From: Pseudomonas aestuarii
GTDB lineage: Bacteria; Pseudomonadota; Gammaproteobacteria; Pseudomonadales; Pseudomonadaceae
Direction: 5' to 3'
Length of the DNA stretch: 64,000 nucleotides
NCBI RefSeq assembly: GCF_027988105.1
Contig: NZ_JAQJZJ010000006.1
Coordinates: 124,001-188,000, forward strand
Shown here: positions 44,059 through 54,953 of the stretch, one piece after another
Layout: each line of letters starts with the position of its first letter
Position numbering within the stretch: position 1 is the stretch's first letter
The notes under the pieces: model-generated
Seen by the model: the letters and a program-made list of their open reading frames with translations, nothing else
Databases searched by the model: none
What the model was told of the DNA's origin: nothing
Translations under genes and position numbers: made by a program

Positions 44059-45891
44059 ATGCCTTTGCCCATCGAAGACTACGCCATGATCGGCGACGGC
44101 CGGACCGCCGCGCTGGTGGGCCGTGATGGTTCGATCGATTGGCTGTGCCTGCCCCGCTTCGACTCGGGCGCGTGTTTTGCCGCTCTGCTGGGCAGCCCTG
44201 ACAATGGGCGCTGGATCATCTCGCCCAGCGCCGAGATTACGGCGGTGCGGCGCCGCTATCGGCAAGGCACCCTGATCCTGGAAACCGACTTCGAGACGGC
44301 GTCGGGAGCCGTGCGCGTGATCGACTGCATGCCGCTGTCCAATGAGCGTTGGGACGTGCTGCGCATCGTCGAAGGCCTGCGCGGGCGCGTTAGCATGCAC
44401 ATGGAACTGGTCATCCGCTTCGACTACGGCTCCATCGTGCCGTGGGTGCGCCGCAGCGATGACACCCTGTTGGCGGTCGCCGGGCCGGATTCGCTCGAAT
44501 TGCACACACCGGTCCCCACGCGCGGCGTGCGGATGACCACGCAGGCCGACTTCGAAGTCGGCAGCGGGGAGCGGTTGCCCTTCGTGCTCAACTTCCGGCC
44601 GTCGCACTGGCCGGCGCAGCCAGCCATCGACGCTGAGCAGGTACTGGCGCAGACCGAGCGTCACTGGCTGGCGTGGTCACAGCGCTGCAGCTTCGAGGGT
44701 CGCTGGCAGGAGCCGGTGCAGCGCTCCTTGCTGACGCTGAAGGCGCTCATCTACCAGCCCACCGGCGGCATAGTCGCGGCGCCTACCACCTCACTGCCTG
44801 AGCAGCCGGGTGGCGCGCGCAACTGGGACTACCGGTACTGCTGGCTGCGCGACGCCACGCTCACCCTGAACGCCCTGCTGCTCACCGGCTACACGAAGGA
44901 GGCGCTGGCCTGGCAGGACTGGCTGCTGCGCGCGGTGGCCGGCAGCCCGGAGGACATGCAGATCCTCTACAGCGTGACCGGCGCGCGGCGGCTCGAGGAG
45001 ACCGAGCTCGCGTGGTTGCCCGGGTATCTGCAGGCCGCCCCGGTGCGGATCGGCAACGCGGCGGCCGAACAGTTCCAGCTCGACGTCTATGGCGAAGTGA
45101 TGGACACCCTGCACCTGGCGCGCGCGGCAGGGCATGAGCCGCAGCCACATTCCTGGCAGATTCAATGCGCCTTGTTGAGCTTCCTCGCTAGCCATTGGCA
45201 GGAGCCTGACGAAGGCATCTGGGAAGTGCGCGGGCCGCGCCGCCACTTCACCCACTCCAAAGTGATGGCCTGGGTCGCCTTCGATCGCGGGGTCAAGGCC
45301 GTGGAACGGTATGGCCTGGAAGGGCCCGTCGATGAATGGCGGCGCACCCGCGACAAGATCCACAGCCAAGTCTGCGATGCCGGGTTTGATCCGGTGCGCA
45401 ACAGCTTCGTCCAGTATTACGGCAGCCAAGCACTCGACGCCAGCCTGCTGCTGATCCCCTTGGTGGGCTTTCTGCCGCCCGACGATCGCCGAGTACTGGA
45501 CACGATTGCCGCGATCGAGCGCGAGCTGGTCGTCGACGGCCTGGTCCAGCGCTACCCGGCGGACAGCGAGGCGGAGGTCGACGGCCTGTCGCCGGGCGAA
45601 AGTGCCTTCCTGCCCTGCAGCTTCTGGCTTGCGGACTGCCTGGCGGTGACCGGCCGGCGCGCCGAGGCCGAGGCGCTGTTCGAGCGCCTGCTGGCCTTGC
45701 GCAACGACGTCGGCCTGCTGTCCGAGGAGATCGACCCGCGCAGCGGGCACATGCAGGGCAATTTCCCGCAGGCGCTCAGCCACATGGCGCTGGTCAATAC
45801 CGCACGGCTGCTTTCCTTGGCGCCGCGCCAGCTCGATGAATCGAGCAAGCAGGGCGAACGCCCTGCCGCCGCGAAAATCATGCCGCCGTAG
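44059..45891 (+). CDS. Glycoside hydrolase family 15 protein (glucoamylase/trehalase-like)
   Basis: 610 aa, cytoplasmic (no signal). N-terminal beta-sandwich starting LPIEDYAMIGDGRTAALVGRDGSIDWLCLPRFDS; then the catalytic (alpha/alpha)6 barrel with GARNWDYRYCWLRDA (255-266) and GNFPQALSH (567-575). Members hydrolyse trehalose or alpha-glucans to glucose. Adjacent gnd and zwf would burn the glucose 6-phosphate after phosphorylation, so the operon could turn internal storage sugar into NADPH. The exact substrate needs assay. Confidence 0.9.
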   Translation: MPLPIEDYAMIGDGRTAALVGRDGSIDWLCLPRFDSGACFAALLGSPDNGRWIISPSAEITAVRRRYRQGTLILETDFETASGAVRVIDCMPLSNERWDVLRIVEGLRGRVSMHMELVIRFDYGSIVPWVRRSDDTLLAVAGPDSLELHTPVPTRGVRMTTQADFEVGSGERLPFVLNFRPSHWPAQPAIDAEQVLAQTERHWLAWSQRCSFEGRWQEPVQRSLLTLKALIYQPTGGIVAAPTTSLPEQPGGARNWDYRYCWLRDATLTLNALLLTGYTKEALAWQDWLLRAVAGSPEDMQILYSVTGARRLEETELAWLPGYLQAAPVRIGNAAAEQFQLDVYGEVMDTLHLARAAGHEPQPHSWQIQCALLSFLASHWQEPDEGIWEVRGPRRHFTHSKVMAWVAFDRGVKAVERYGLEGPVDEWRRTRDKIHSQVCDAGFDPVRNSFVQYYGSQALDASLLLIPLVGFLPPDDRRVLDTIAAIERELVVDGLVQRYPADSEAEVDGLSPGESAFLPCSFWLADCLAVTGRRAEAEALFERLLALRNDVGLLSEEIDPRSGHMQGNFPQALSHMALVNTARLLSLAPRQLDESSKQGERPAAAKIMPP

Positions 45892-46189
45892 CGGGTCCGA
45901 CCCGACACCCTGAATTGCCAACCTTCCGCTTCCGCGTGAGCGCGAGCTGGCCGTCATCCATCGCTGGCTGCATCGTGACCTAAGCAGAAACTAATCGTCT
46001 GCCGGGTAATATTCGCAAGCCTGGCCAGTTGAGTACGTGGGTCAATGAGCATTGAAGCCCCAAGGCCTGATCGGCCTGGCACTGGGCGAGCCATTCGGCA
46101 GGCTGACGGCCAGCGTCTACCCTGTAGCGGGTGAACCCGCCTGGCCGCTGTCGTCGACCGGGCCAGGCAATACGACAGCGAGGCAGGCC

Positions 46190-47683
<1,494 letters not shown>

Positions 47684-47842
47684 GGCTCGGCCCCGCCGCG
47701 ACGCTACCAGCGGCAGCGAAAAATCTTCGCCCACTGCTTTCCCAGTGGCACATTGCCATGTACTATTTGTGACGCGCTTCACGGATGACCACAAGCGCAG
47801 CCCATTGCGAATGGCATTGGTCACTGGACGAAAGGACTCGCC

Positions 47843-48007
47843 ATGAATACTCAGAAAGAGCAACGGTACCTCCCCGCGCTGCGTGCGCACATTGATCAAA
47901 TGCTCAACAACGGCTGGAAAATCATCAGCCGCAGCCCCCTCAAGTTGAGCAGTGGCCGCAGAACCTGCCTGGTCATGCACGGCATGTTGATCGGCGAAGT
48001 CGACTAG
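47843..48007 (+). CDS. Small hypothetical protein, 54 aa
   Basis: Starts MNTQKEQRYLPALRAHIDQM and ends TCLVMHGMLIGEVD. A ribosome site AAAGGA lies 7 bp before ATG. Basic and helical with a central NNGWKIISRSPLKLSSGRRT; no membrane segment. Not recognised. It sits between the monooxygenase and a decayed gene in an accessory stretch. Confidence 0.5.
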   Translation: MNTQKEQRYLPALRAHIDQMLNNGWKIISRSPLKLSSGRRTCLVMHGMLIGEVD

Positions 48008-48029
48008 TAATTCCATTGCAGGTAGCTAG

Positions 48030-48345
48030 CTGCGAATAGCGTGGACGACTGCTCGCCCTCGGCCTCACGCAGCAGGCGCTGCAGCTAGGCGCAACCATCT
48101 GGATCCTCACCACACAGTCGTTGCGGCAGCTGTTCGCGGACGTCCTCGTGCGGGCTCCGCTTGAGCATCCAGTACTCCGAGAACCTCCAGCGCCGGCGTT
48201 TCTCCTGATCCTTGTCGAACCCCAGCAGCTAGGCGCACCCGAGCAGCCAATGAGCCTGTCGACGCTCGCCAGCATGCGCCTGCGCTCAGGTCGGGGCGCG
48301 GGTGACTGCGTAGCTTGAGGTCCGGGTTGGCCTGCACCACCCCGA
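48030..48345 (-). pseudogene. Decayed paralog of the membrane-anchored protein at 37502-37984
   Basis: On the minus strand one frame reads VVQANPDLKLRSHP, near-identical to the intact gene's VVLANPDLKLRSQP. After a frame change it reads EKRRRWRFSEYWMLKRSP, then EDVREQLPQRLCGEDPDG, matching the intact RRWHSWEDYMREWSRREDFRERLPQLLRGEDPDF region in order. An in-frame TAG follows before LQRLLREAEGE (intact: LQRLTDEEAS). The membrane anchor and the central helix are missing or scrambled. So this is a truncated, frameshifted copy with at least one stop and one shift. Ends are approximate. Confidence 0.75.
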
Positions 48346-48592
48346 AGCAGTCATCTCGATCCCGTACGTAAGGCTCACTCATGCACAGGCCATTTTGCCT
48401 GACCTGCCCGCACTCCGAGCGGTCAGTCAAGGCTATGGCGTTTTTGCGTTTGGTGGTGAGGGATATCGCGGCGCAACAGCGCAGCCTGCGCCAGAGTGGT
48501 ATCGGCAATTCGTCTATTTATAAATTTTTTGAACCGCTTTCGAGGCGCGTGCGACTTAGACAGGAATCACAATCAAAATTGAGGAATATGTA

Positions 48593-49141
48593 ATGAACAA
48601 ATCTACTGTTGCTTGCCTGCTGACCAACGTCGTTCTTTCTGTCCTTGCGGCAAATGTGATGGCGGCTAATCCCAACGGGCCCATCCCGAAATGTCCCTTG
48701 GGGCAGATCCCGGTACTGGAGCAGGGCCATTACCAGTGTCAACAGCCTTCCATCAAGGCTAAGGACTCGTCAGCTCGGAATGCAAGCGCCAAAACGCCAG
48801 TACTTACCCCCGCTAAAGTCGTGCTGCCCGACTACGCAATCCTGGGGGCCAAGCGGGTTTACGGAAAGACCAATACCTTTGCGGTTACAGTGAGGAACAA
48901 TGGCACGGCCACATCTCCCGCCAATCAAATTTTCGGCGCGCATTATCTGGCGGACAATTCATCCTGGGGCGCGGATGCAATTATTCCGTCCTTGAATCCC
49001 GGTCAAACCAAGGTCATCAATATAACCATCCCGCCAGAGAACTATACCCGCGGTGACCGTATCAAGTTCACGGCGGATAACTTCAAGCAGGTTGTGGAGA
49101 GCAACGAAAACAATAATTCGTATGCGATGAACTACAACTGA
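48593..49141 (+). CDS. Secreted CARDB-like protein
   Basis: 182 aa. Signal peptide MNKSTVACLLTNVVLSVLAANVMA, then a short Cys-containing segment (NGPIPKCPLGQIPVLEQGHYQC), a Ser/Lys linker, and a C-terminal CARDB-type beta-sandwich (about 83-182: KTNTFAVTVRNNGTATSPANQ, then LNPGQTKVINITIPPENYTRGDRIKFTADNFKQVVESNENNN). CARDB domains are adhesion or binding modules. The gene is visibly richer in A and T than its neighbours, pointing to acquisition. Start ATG 48593 follows GAGGAATATGTA. A hairpin terminator follows. Confidence 0.78.
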   Translation: MNKSTVACLLTNVVLSVLAANVMAANPNGPIPKCPLGQIPVLEQGHYQCQQPSIKAKDSSARNASAKTPVLTPAKVVLPDYAILGAKRVYGKTNTFAVTVRNNGTATSPANQIFGAHYLADNSSWGADAIIPSLNPGQTKVINITIPPENYTRGDRIKFTADNFKQVVESNENNNSYAMNYN

Positions 49142-49161
49142 TTGCGCTGTAGTTCAACCGT

Positions 49162-49187
49162 CCCCGGATGTCATTCGATGTCCGGGG
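49162..49187 (+). terminator. Probable terminator after the CARDB gene
   Basis: CCCCGGA (49162-49168) and TCCGGGG (49181-49187) form a 7-bp stem with a 12-nt loop, followed by TTTCTTT. It starts 21 bp after the stop. Confidence 0.65.
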
Positions 49188-49362
49188 TTTCTTTGCGTTT
49201 ATGCTCCCGGCGAATGTGCGCTTCTTGCACTCTCCGACCCACAACGATCCCGCTCGTGAACGGCGGGCGCATCCGCCTGAGGATAGTGGCAGCGGTGTGT
49301 CGGCTCAACTCGACCCCTGGCGCTTGTATGCATGCGCTCCACGAGCCTCCGCCATGGCGCCA

Positions 49363-50262
49363 TCAGCCCTGGCCGCAGGCAATTATCTGCTCGATCAGCC
49401 ACTGCAAGGCCGCGTCGCGTTGGCGCTGCGCCAGGCAGACGACTTCCAGGTGGAAGGGGCCGAGGGGGAAGGGCAGGTCGAACAGTTGCAGCGGCAAGAG
49501 CGCGGCGAAGTGGCGGGCCAGTTGCCTGGGCAGCACGGCCGCCAGTTCGCTGCTGGCGACGATATGCGCGGCCTGCAGGTAGTTCGGCGTGGTGTAGAGA
49601 ATCTCGCGACTGAGGCCCTGTTCGCCCAGCCACTGGTCGACCATGCCGCGGGTCTGACCGCCGTGAACCCACAGGTGGCGCAACTTGAGAAATGTCTGCA
49701 GATCCAGCGCCCCCGCCGCCTGCGGGTGGTCGCGACGTAGTGCCAGTTGCAGGGTTTCGCTCATCCAGTGGCGACGGGCGAAGCGCGCGGGCGTCTCCTC
49801 GAAGCGGCCCAGCACCAGATCCAGTTCACCCTTGTCCAGGGCTTCGGCAGGCAGGCTCGGGCTGAGGTGGCGGATGTCGAGGCGAATCCCCGGCGCCTGC
49901 CGGCTGAGCCGCTCGACCAGGCGCGGCATGCAGATCAGCTCGACGTAGTCGGTCACCGCGATATTGAAGCGCTGCCGGCTGCTCGCCGGATCGAAGGCCT
50001 CGCCGGCCATCAGGCTCTGCTCGATCTGCTGCAGGGCGGCGCGAATCGGCGCTTCCAGGGCCAGCGCCCGCGGCGTCGGTTGCATGCTGCGGCCGACGCG
50101 CACCAGCAGCGGGTCGTCGAGCAATTCGCGCAGACGGTTGAGTGCATTGCTCACCGCCGGCTGGCTGAGTGACAAACGCTCGGCGGCGCGCGAAACATGC
50201 TGCTCGCGCATCAATGCCTCGAATACGCGCAGCAGGTTCAGGTCGAAGGTTGAGATATTCAT
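49363..50262 (-). CDS. LysR-family transcriptional regulator
   Basis: 299 aa. N-terminal winged helix (NLLRVFEALMREQHVSRAAERLSLSQPAVSNALNRLRELLDDPLLVRVGR), then the periplasmic-binding-like effector domain. It diverges from the 3-hydroxyacyl-CoA dehydrogenase at 50503. A TTA-N9-TAA element (50278-50292) lies 16 bp before its start and is a plausible T-N11-A-type site. Likely controls the fatty-acid/acyl-CoA genes to its right; the effector is unknown. Confidence 0.92.
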   Translation of the reverse strand: MNISTFDLNLLRVFEALMREQHVSRAAERLSLSQPAVSNALNRLRELLDDPLLVRVGRSMQPTPRALALEAPIRAALQQIEQSLMAGEAFDPASSRQRFNIAVTDYVELICMPRLVERLSRQAPGIRLDIRHLSPSLPAEALDKGELDLVLGRFEETPARFARRHWMSETLQLALRRDHPQAAGALDLQTFLKLRHLWVHGGQTRGMVDQWLGEQGLSREILYTTPNYLQAAHIVASSELAAVLPRQLARHFAALLPLQLFDLPFPLGPFHLEVVCLAQRQRDAALQWLIEQIIACGQG

Positions 50263-50502
50263 CTACTGAATACGACTTATCACAAGACTAAATTTCAAAA
50301 ATAGTAGCGCCTTGTTTATGGTGATGGTCGATTTTTCTTCGCCTGAATGTGCCCGTGCTGAATGGCGCTGGCGCACGCACTGCTTCTCGTCGGAGCGGGG
50401 GGACGCCTAGTCCCATGCCCTGCGAATCGCGGCCATGGCCCGCTCCTACAGGGATAGCATCCAGGCGTCATGCACTTTCATTCTCCCGCCAGAGGAACCC
50501 CG

Positions 50503-51744
50503 ATGAGCCACTCCGTTGTCACTGTTCAGCAAGCCGCCGTGATCGGCGCCGGCACCATGGGTCGCGGCATCGTCATGAGCCTGGCCAACGCCGGCATTGC
50601 CGTGCTCTGGCTGGACAACAACCCGCAGATGCTCGAACAGGCGCTGCAGGTGGTGGCCGCGACCAATGCGCACAATGTCACGCTCGGCCGGATCAGCGCC
50701 GAACAGTCGGCCGCGCGCCTGGCCTGCGTCACCCCGGTGAGCGACTACGCGGCCCTGGCCGGGGTCGATCTGGTGATCGAGGCGGTGTACGAGAACCTCG
50801 AGCTCAAGCAGCAGATCTTCCGCAGCCTGGATGCCGTCATGCAGCCAGCGGCGATCCTGGCCAGCAACACCTCGGCGCTGGATATCGACGCCATCGCCGC
50901 CGTCACCGCGCGCCCGCAGCAGGTGCTGGGCCTGCACTTCTTCAGCCCGGCGCACATCATGAAGCTGCTGGAAATCGTCCGCGCCGGCAAGACTGCGCCG
51001 GCGGTGCTGGGCGCCGCCCTGGAGCTGGGCCGGCGCATCGGCAAGGTGGCGGTGGTGGCCGGCAACTGCCACGGCTTCATCGGCAACCGCATGCTCGCCA
51101 GCTACGTGCGCGAGGCGCGCCTGCTGCTGCTCGAAGGCGCCTACCCGCACCAGGTCGACGCCGCGCTGCAGGGCTTCGGCTTCGCCATGGGCCCGTTCCG
51201 CATGTACGACGTGGTCGGCATCGACCTGGAGTGGCGCGCCCGCGAACTGGCCGGCAAGGGTCAGAACGAGCCGACGGTGCAAGTGGACAACCGCCTGTGC
51301 GGCCTTGGCCGCTTCGGCCAGAAGGCGCGCCTGGGGTATTACCGCTACGCCGAGGGCAGCCGCCAGGCCGAGCATGATCCCGAGGTGGACGCCCTGGTGT
51401 TGCAGGTCTCCGAGCAGCTGGGCTTCGCCCGCCGCGCCATCGATCCGGCGGAAATCCTCGAGCGCTGCCTGCTGGCGCTGGTCAACGAAGGCGCGAAAAT
51501 CCTCGAAGAGCAGATCGCCAGCAACAGCCACGACATCGATCTGGTCTACCTCAACGGTTACGGCTTCCCGGCGGAGAAGGGCGGGCCGATGGCCTGGGCC
51601 GATGCGCAGGGCCTGGCGGACATTCTGGCGCGGCTCAAGGCCTTGCAGGCGCAGTTCGGCGAGCATTGGCAACCGGCCCGGCTGATCGAAACCCTGGCCG
51701 CCATCGGCCAGCCGTTCGCCTCCGTGCAGGAGAGCCGGGTATGA
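50503..51744 (+). CDS. 3-hydroxyacyl-CoA dehydrogenase (without hydratase domain)
   Basis: 413 aa, NAD-dependent step of beta-oxidation. Rossmann loop AVIGAGTMGRGIVMSLANAG (12-31), then the catalytic HFFSPAHIMKLLEI and GNCHGFIGNRML, and a second C-terminal 3HCDH repeat (LVNEGAKILEEQIASNSHDIDLVYLNGYGFPAEKGGPM). This is the dehydrogenase half of FadB/FadJ with no enoyl-CoA hydratase domain. The stop overlaps the next start (ATGA), so it is coupled to the acyl-CoA dehydrogenase. Confidence 0.92.
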   Translation: MSHSVVTVQQAAVIGAGTMGRGIVMSLANAGIAVLWLDNNPQMLEQALQVVAATNAHNVTLGRISAEQSAARLACVTPVSDYAALAGVDLVIEAVYENLELKQQIFRSLDAVMQPAAILASNTSALDIDAIAAVTARPQQVLGLHFFSPAHIMKLLEIVRAGKTAPAVLGAALELGRRIGKVAVVAGNCHGFIGNRMLASYVREARLLLLEGAYPHQVDAALQGFGFAMGPFRMYDVVGIDLEWRARELAGKGQNEPTVQVDNRLCGLGRFGQKARLGYYRYAEGSRQAEHDPEVDALVLQVSEQLGFARRAIDPAEILERCLLALVNEGAKILEEQIASNSHDIDLVYLNGYGFPAEKGGPMAWADAQGLADILARLKALQAQFGEHWQPARLIETLAAIGQPFASVQESRV

Positions 51745-53531
51745 ATTACCAGGCGCCGCTGCGCGATATGCGCTTCGTTCTCCATGAGCTGTTCGATATC
51801 GGCAACCACTGCGCGCTGCTCGGCAATGGTCTGGACCGCGAGCTGATCGACGGCGTGCTGGAGGAGGGCGCGCGCTACGCCGCGGGCGTGCTGGCGCCGC
51901 TCAATCGCCAGAGTGACGAGCAGGGTTGCCAGCTGGACGCCGGGCAGGTGAGCACCCCCGAGGGCTTCGCCGAGGCGTACCAGCAGTACGTCGACAACGG
52001 CTGGGCGAGCATGACCGGGCCGAGCGAGTTCGGCGGCCAGGGCTTGCCGCAGATGCTGGCGTGCAACTTCCACGAGATGCTGATGAGCGCCAGCTTGTCG
52101 TTCCGCGTGTATTCGGGGCTGACCGAAGGCGCGGTGCTGGCGCTGCACCGGCACGGCAGCGAGACGCTCAAGCGCGACTACCTGGCCAAGCTGGTCAGCG
52201 GCCAGTGGGCCGGTACCATGTGCCTCACCGAGCCGCAAGCCGGTACCGACCTGGCGCTGCTGCGCACCAAGGCCGAGGCGCAGGCGGATGGCAGTTACAA
52301 GGTCAGCGGCAGCAAGATCTTCATCAGCGGCGGCGAGCAGGACCTGTCGGAAAACATCGTCCACCTGGTGCTGGCGCGTCTGCCCGATGCGCCGGCCGGG
52401 GTGAAGGGCATCAGCCTGCTGCTGGTGCCGAAATTCATCGCCAGCCCGGATGGCGGCCTGGGCGCGCGCAATGCCCTGAGTTGCGGCGCCCTCGAACACA
52501 AGATGGGCATCAAGGGCGCGGCCACCTGCGTGATGAACTTCGATGGCGCGACCGGCTGGCTGATCGGCGCGGCCAACCAGGGCCTGGCCTGCATGTTCAC
52601 CATGATGAACGATGCGCGTTTTCAGGTCGGCTTGCAGGGCCTGGGTATCGCCGAGGCGGCGTTCCAGGGCGCCCTGGGCTATGCCCGCGAGCGTCTGCAG
52701 TCGCGGGCGCTGGGCGGCGCGGTCGCGCCGGGCAAGGCCGCCGACCCGATCATCAGTCATCCCGATGTGCGGCGCATGCTGCTGACCCAGAAGACCCTGG
52801 TCGAAGGCAGTCGCATGCTCGCCGTCTACTGCGCGCGCCAGCTCGACCTCGAACACGCCCACCCGGACCTGGCCGCGCGCCAGGCCGCCGGCAAGCGCGC
52901 GGCGCTGCTGATCCCGCTGGTCAAGGCCTTCTGCACCGACATGGGCCAGGAAGTCGCCAGCCTCGGCGTGCAGGTGTATGGCGGTCACGGTTATATCCGC
53001 GAGTGGGGCATGGAGCAGTTGATGCGCGACAGCCGCATCACCCAGCTGTACGAAGGCACCAACGGCATCCAGGCGCTGGACTACATCCGCCGCAAGGTGC
53101 TCGGCGATGGCGGCAGCGAACTGTCGCAACTGCAGGCCGAGTTCAGCCAGTTATGCGACGAGCAGATGAGCCGTCCGACCCTGGCCGAGCTGGCCCATGC
53201 GCTGCAGGCGCGCATCGGCGAATGGCGCGAACTGAGCAGTGCGGTGATCGCCGCCAGCCAGCGCGATGTGCAGGAGATCGGCGCCACCTCGGTGGACTTC
53301 CTCCAGTACTCGGCCTATGTGTTGTTGGCCGGTCTCTGGCTGCAGGCCGCCGCCCGGGCGCAGGATGTGCTGGACGAGGGGCTGGCCGGGCCGGCCTTCT
53401 ACCAGGCCAAACTGCACAGCGCGACCTTTTACTTCAAGCGCGTGCTGCCCCGCGCCAGCGGCCACCGCGAGGCGCTGCTCGGTGGCGCAGCCTGCCTGAT
53501 GGCCATGCCAGAGGACAGCTTCGCCTTCTAA
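51741..53531 (+). CDS. Acyl-CoA dehydrogenase (long form with C-terminal extension)
   Basis: 596 aa FAD enzyme. Features: N-terminal helical domain, MCLTEPQAGTDLALLRTKA (FAD-binding middle domain), and the C-terminal VYGGHGYIREWGMEQLMRDSRITQLYEGTNGIQALDYIRRK, where YEGTNG holds the likely catalytic Glu. A further 120-residue extension follows, as in the long class of dehydrogenases. Introduces the first double bond in an acyl-CoA. Four-base overlap with the dehydrogenase upstream. Confidence 0.93.
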   Translation: MNYQAPLRDMRFVLHELFDIGNHCALLGNGLDRELIDGVLEEGARYAAGVLAPLNRQSDEQGCQLDAGQVSTPEGFAEAYQQYVDNGWASMTGPSEFGGQGLPQMLACNFHEMLMSASLSFRVYSGLTEGAVLALHRHGSETLKRDYLAKLVSGQWAGTMCLTEPQAGTDLALLRTKAEAQADGSYKVSGSKIFISGGEQDLSENIVHLVLARLPDAPAGVKGISLLLVPKFIASPDGGLGARNALSCGALEHKMGIKGAATCVMNFDGATGWLIGAANQGLACMFTMMNDARFQVGLQGLGIAEAAFQGALGYARERLQSRALGGAVAPGKAADPIISHPDVRRMLLTQKTLVEGSRMLAVYCARQLDLEHAHPDLAARQAAGKRAALLIPLVKAFCTDMGQEVASLGVQVYGGHGYIREWGMEQLMRDSRITQLYEGTNGIQALDYIRRKVLGDGGSELSQLQAEFSQLCDEQMSRPTLAELAHALQARIGEWRELSSAVIAASQRDVQEIGATSVDFLQYSAYVLLAGLWLQAAARAQDVLDEGLAGPAFYQAKLHSATFYFKRVLPRASGHREALLGGAACLMAMPEDSFAF

Positions 53532-53542
53532 CAACCCCGTAG

Positions 53543-53570
53543 GGTGGAAAACCGCGAAGCGTTTTCCACC
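53543..53570. repeat. REP-like palindrome between acyl-CoA dehydrogenase and alcohol dehydrogenase
   Basis: Perfect 10-bp arms GGTGGAAAAC/GTTTTCCACC around CGCGAAGC, preceded by GTAG; the GTAGGGTGGAAAAC pattern is a common intergenic element in Pseudomonas. It resembles the GTAGGATG element at 15141 in style. Confidence 0.6.
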
Positions 53571-53654
53571 AGCGGCCGAAATGGTCGGAGGCAGCGGTGG
53601 ACAAGCTACGTGTTGTCCAGCGCTATCTCCGGGCTACATCAAGAGGTCTTGCCC

Positions 53655-54818
53655 ATGCAGCCATTCAGCTTCGCCAGCACCGCGCAGATCATCTGCGAAA
53701 GCGGTTCCGCCCGTCGGCTGGCGGCCCTGTGCGTCGAGCGCGGAGCCCGCTCGGTGTTTATCGTCACCGACCCGGGGATCACCCAGCTCGGTCTGCTCGC
53801 CGAGGTGTTGCCCGGTTTCCTGCTGGAAGGGCTGACCGCCCAGGTGTTCGATCAGGTGGTGGCCGATCCGCCGGCGGCCATCGTGCAGAGTGCGGTGGCC
53901 CAGGCCAGGGCGCTCAAGGCCGAGCTGATCATCGGCTTCGGCGGCGGCAGTTCGATGGACGTGGCCAAGCTGGTCGCGCTGCTCGCCCACCCCGACTGCA
54001 GCCAGGAACTGGCCGATATCTACGGCGTCGGCAATGCCAGAGGCCGGCGGCTGCCGTTGATCCAGGTGCCGACCACTGCCGGCACCGGCTCGGAAGTGAC
54101 CCCGGTGGCGATCGTCACCACCGGCGCCACGACCAAGCTGGGCGTGGTCTCGCCGCTGCTGCTGCCGGACCTGGCGCTGCTCGACGCCGACCTGACCCTG
54201 GGCCTGCCGCCGGCGGTAACTGCCGCCACCGGCATCGACGCCATGGTGCATGCCATCGAGGCTTACACCAGCGCGCTGAAGAAGAACCCGCTGTCCGACC
54301 TGCTGGCGCGCGAGGCGTTGCGTCTGCTCGCCGCCAATCTGGACGAGGCGGTGCACAACGGCGGCAACCGCGAGGCGCGCCAGGCCATGCTGCTCGGCGC
54401 CTGCCTGGCCGGCCAGGCGTTCGCCAACGCGCCGGTGGCGGCGGTGCATGCGCTGGCCTATCCGCTCGGTGGCCACTTCCACATCCCCCACGGCCTAAGC
54501 AATGCCCTGGTGCTGCCGCACGTACTCGGTTTCAATGCCTCGCTGGCCGCGCCGCTGTATGCCGAGCTGGCGCCGCTGGTGCTGGGCGCCAAGTTGCGCC
54601 CCGGCAGCGCCATGCAGCAGACCGAGCAGTTCATCCTCGAGCTGGCCGATTACAGCGAACGCAGCGGCCTGCCCACGCGTCTGCGCGACGCCGGGGTGCC
54701 GCAGCAGATGCTCGCGCAACTGGCGGCCGACGCCATGCTGCAACAGCGCCTGCTGATCAATAACCCGCGCGAGATGACCGAGGCACACGCCCTGGCGATC
54801 TACCAGTCGGCCTATTGA
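53655..54818 (+). CDS. Iron-containing alcohol dehydrogenase
   Basis: 387 aa from ATG 53655. Group III alcohol dehydrogenase: FGGGSSMDVAKLVALL (NAD loop), PTTAGTGSEVTPVAI, and metal ligands in GIDAMVHAIEAY, HALAYPLGGHFHIPHGLSNALVLPHVL. Oxidises alcohols or reduces aldehydes in the cytoplasm. It sits in a run with fatty-acid oxidation genes, suggesting an aliphatic or aromatic alcohol from the same pathway. The start follows a clean break; the frame opens upstream in the REP-like region. Confidence 0.9.
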   Translation: MQPFSFASTAQIICESGSARRLAALCVERGARSVFIVTDPGITQLGLLAEVLPGFLLEGLTAQVFDQVVADPPAAIVQSAVAQARALKAELIIGFGGGSSMDVAKLVALLAHPDCSQELADIYGVGNARGRRLPLIQVPTTAGTGSEVTPVAIVTTGATTKLGVVSPLLLPDLALLDADLTLGLPPAVTAATGIDAMVHAIEAYTSALKKNPLSDLLAREALRLLAANLDEAVHNGGNREARQAMLLGACLAGQAFANAPVAAVHALAYPLGGHFHIPHGLSNALVLPHVLGFNASLAAPLYAELAPLVLGAKLRPGSAMQQTEQFILELADYSERSGLPTRLRDAGVPQQMLAQLAADAMLQQRLLINNPREMTEAHALAIYQSAY

Positions 54819-54953
54819 GGCGCGGCGAAGCTCTTTCGCGGCCAAGGCGGATCGCCGACCGCCGCTTCGCAGGTACGCCGAGGCTTGTGGGGGAGGGGCC
54901 TTGACCGCGAAGCTTTTGCACACTGACCCGGACACGACCAACAAGGATTACCC

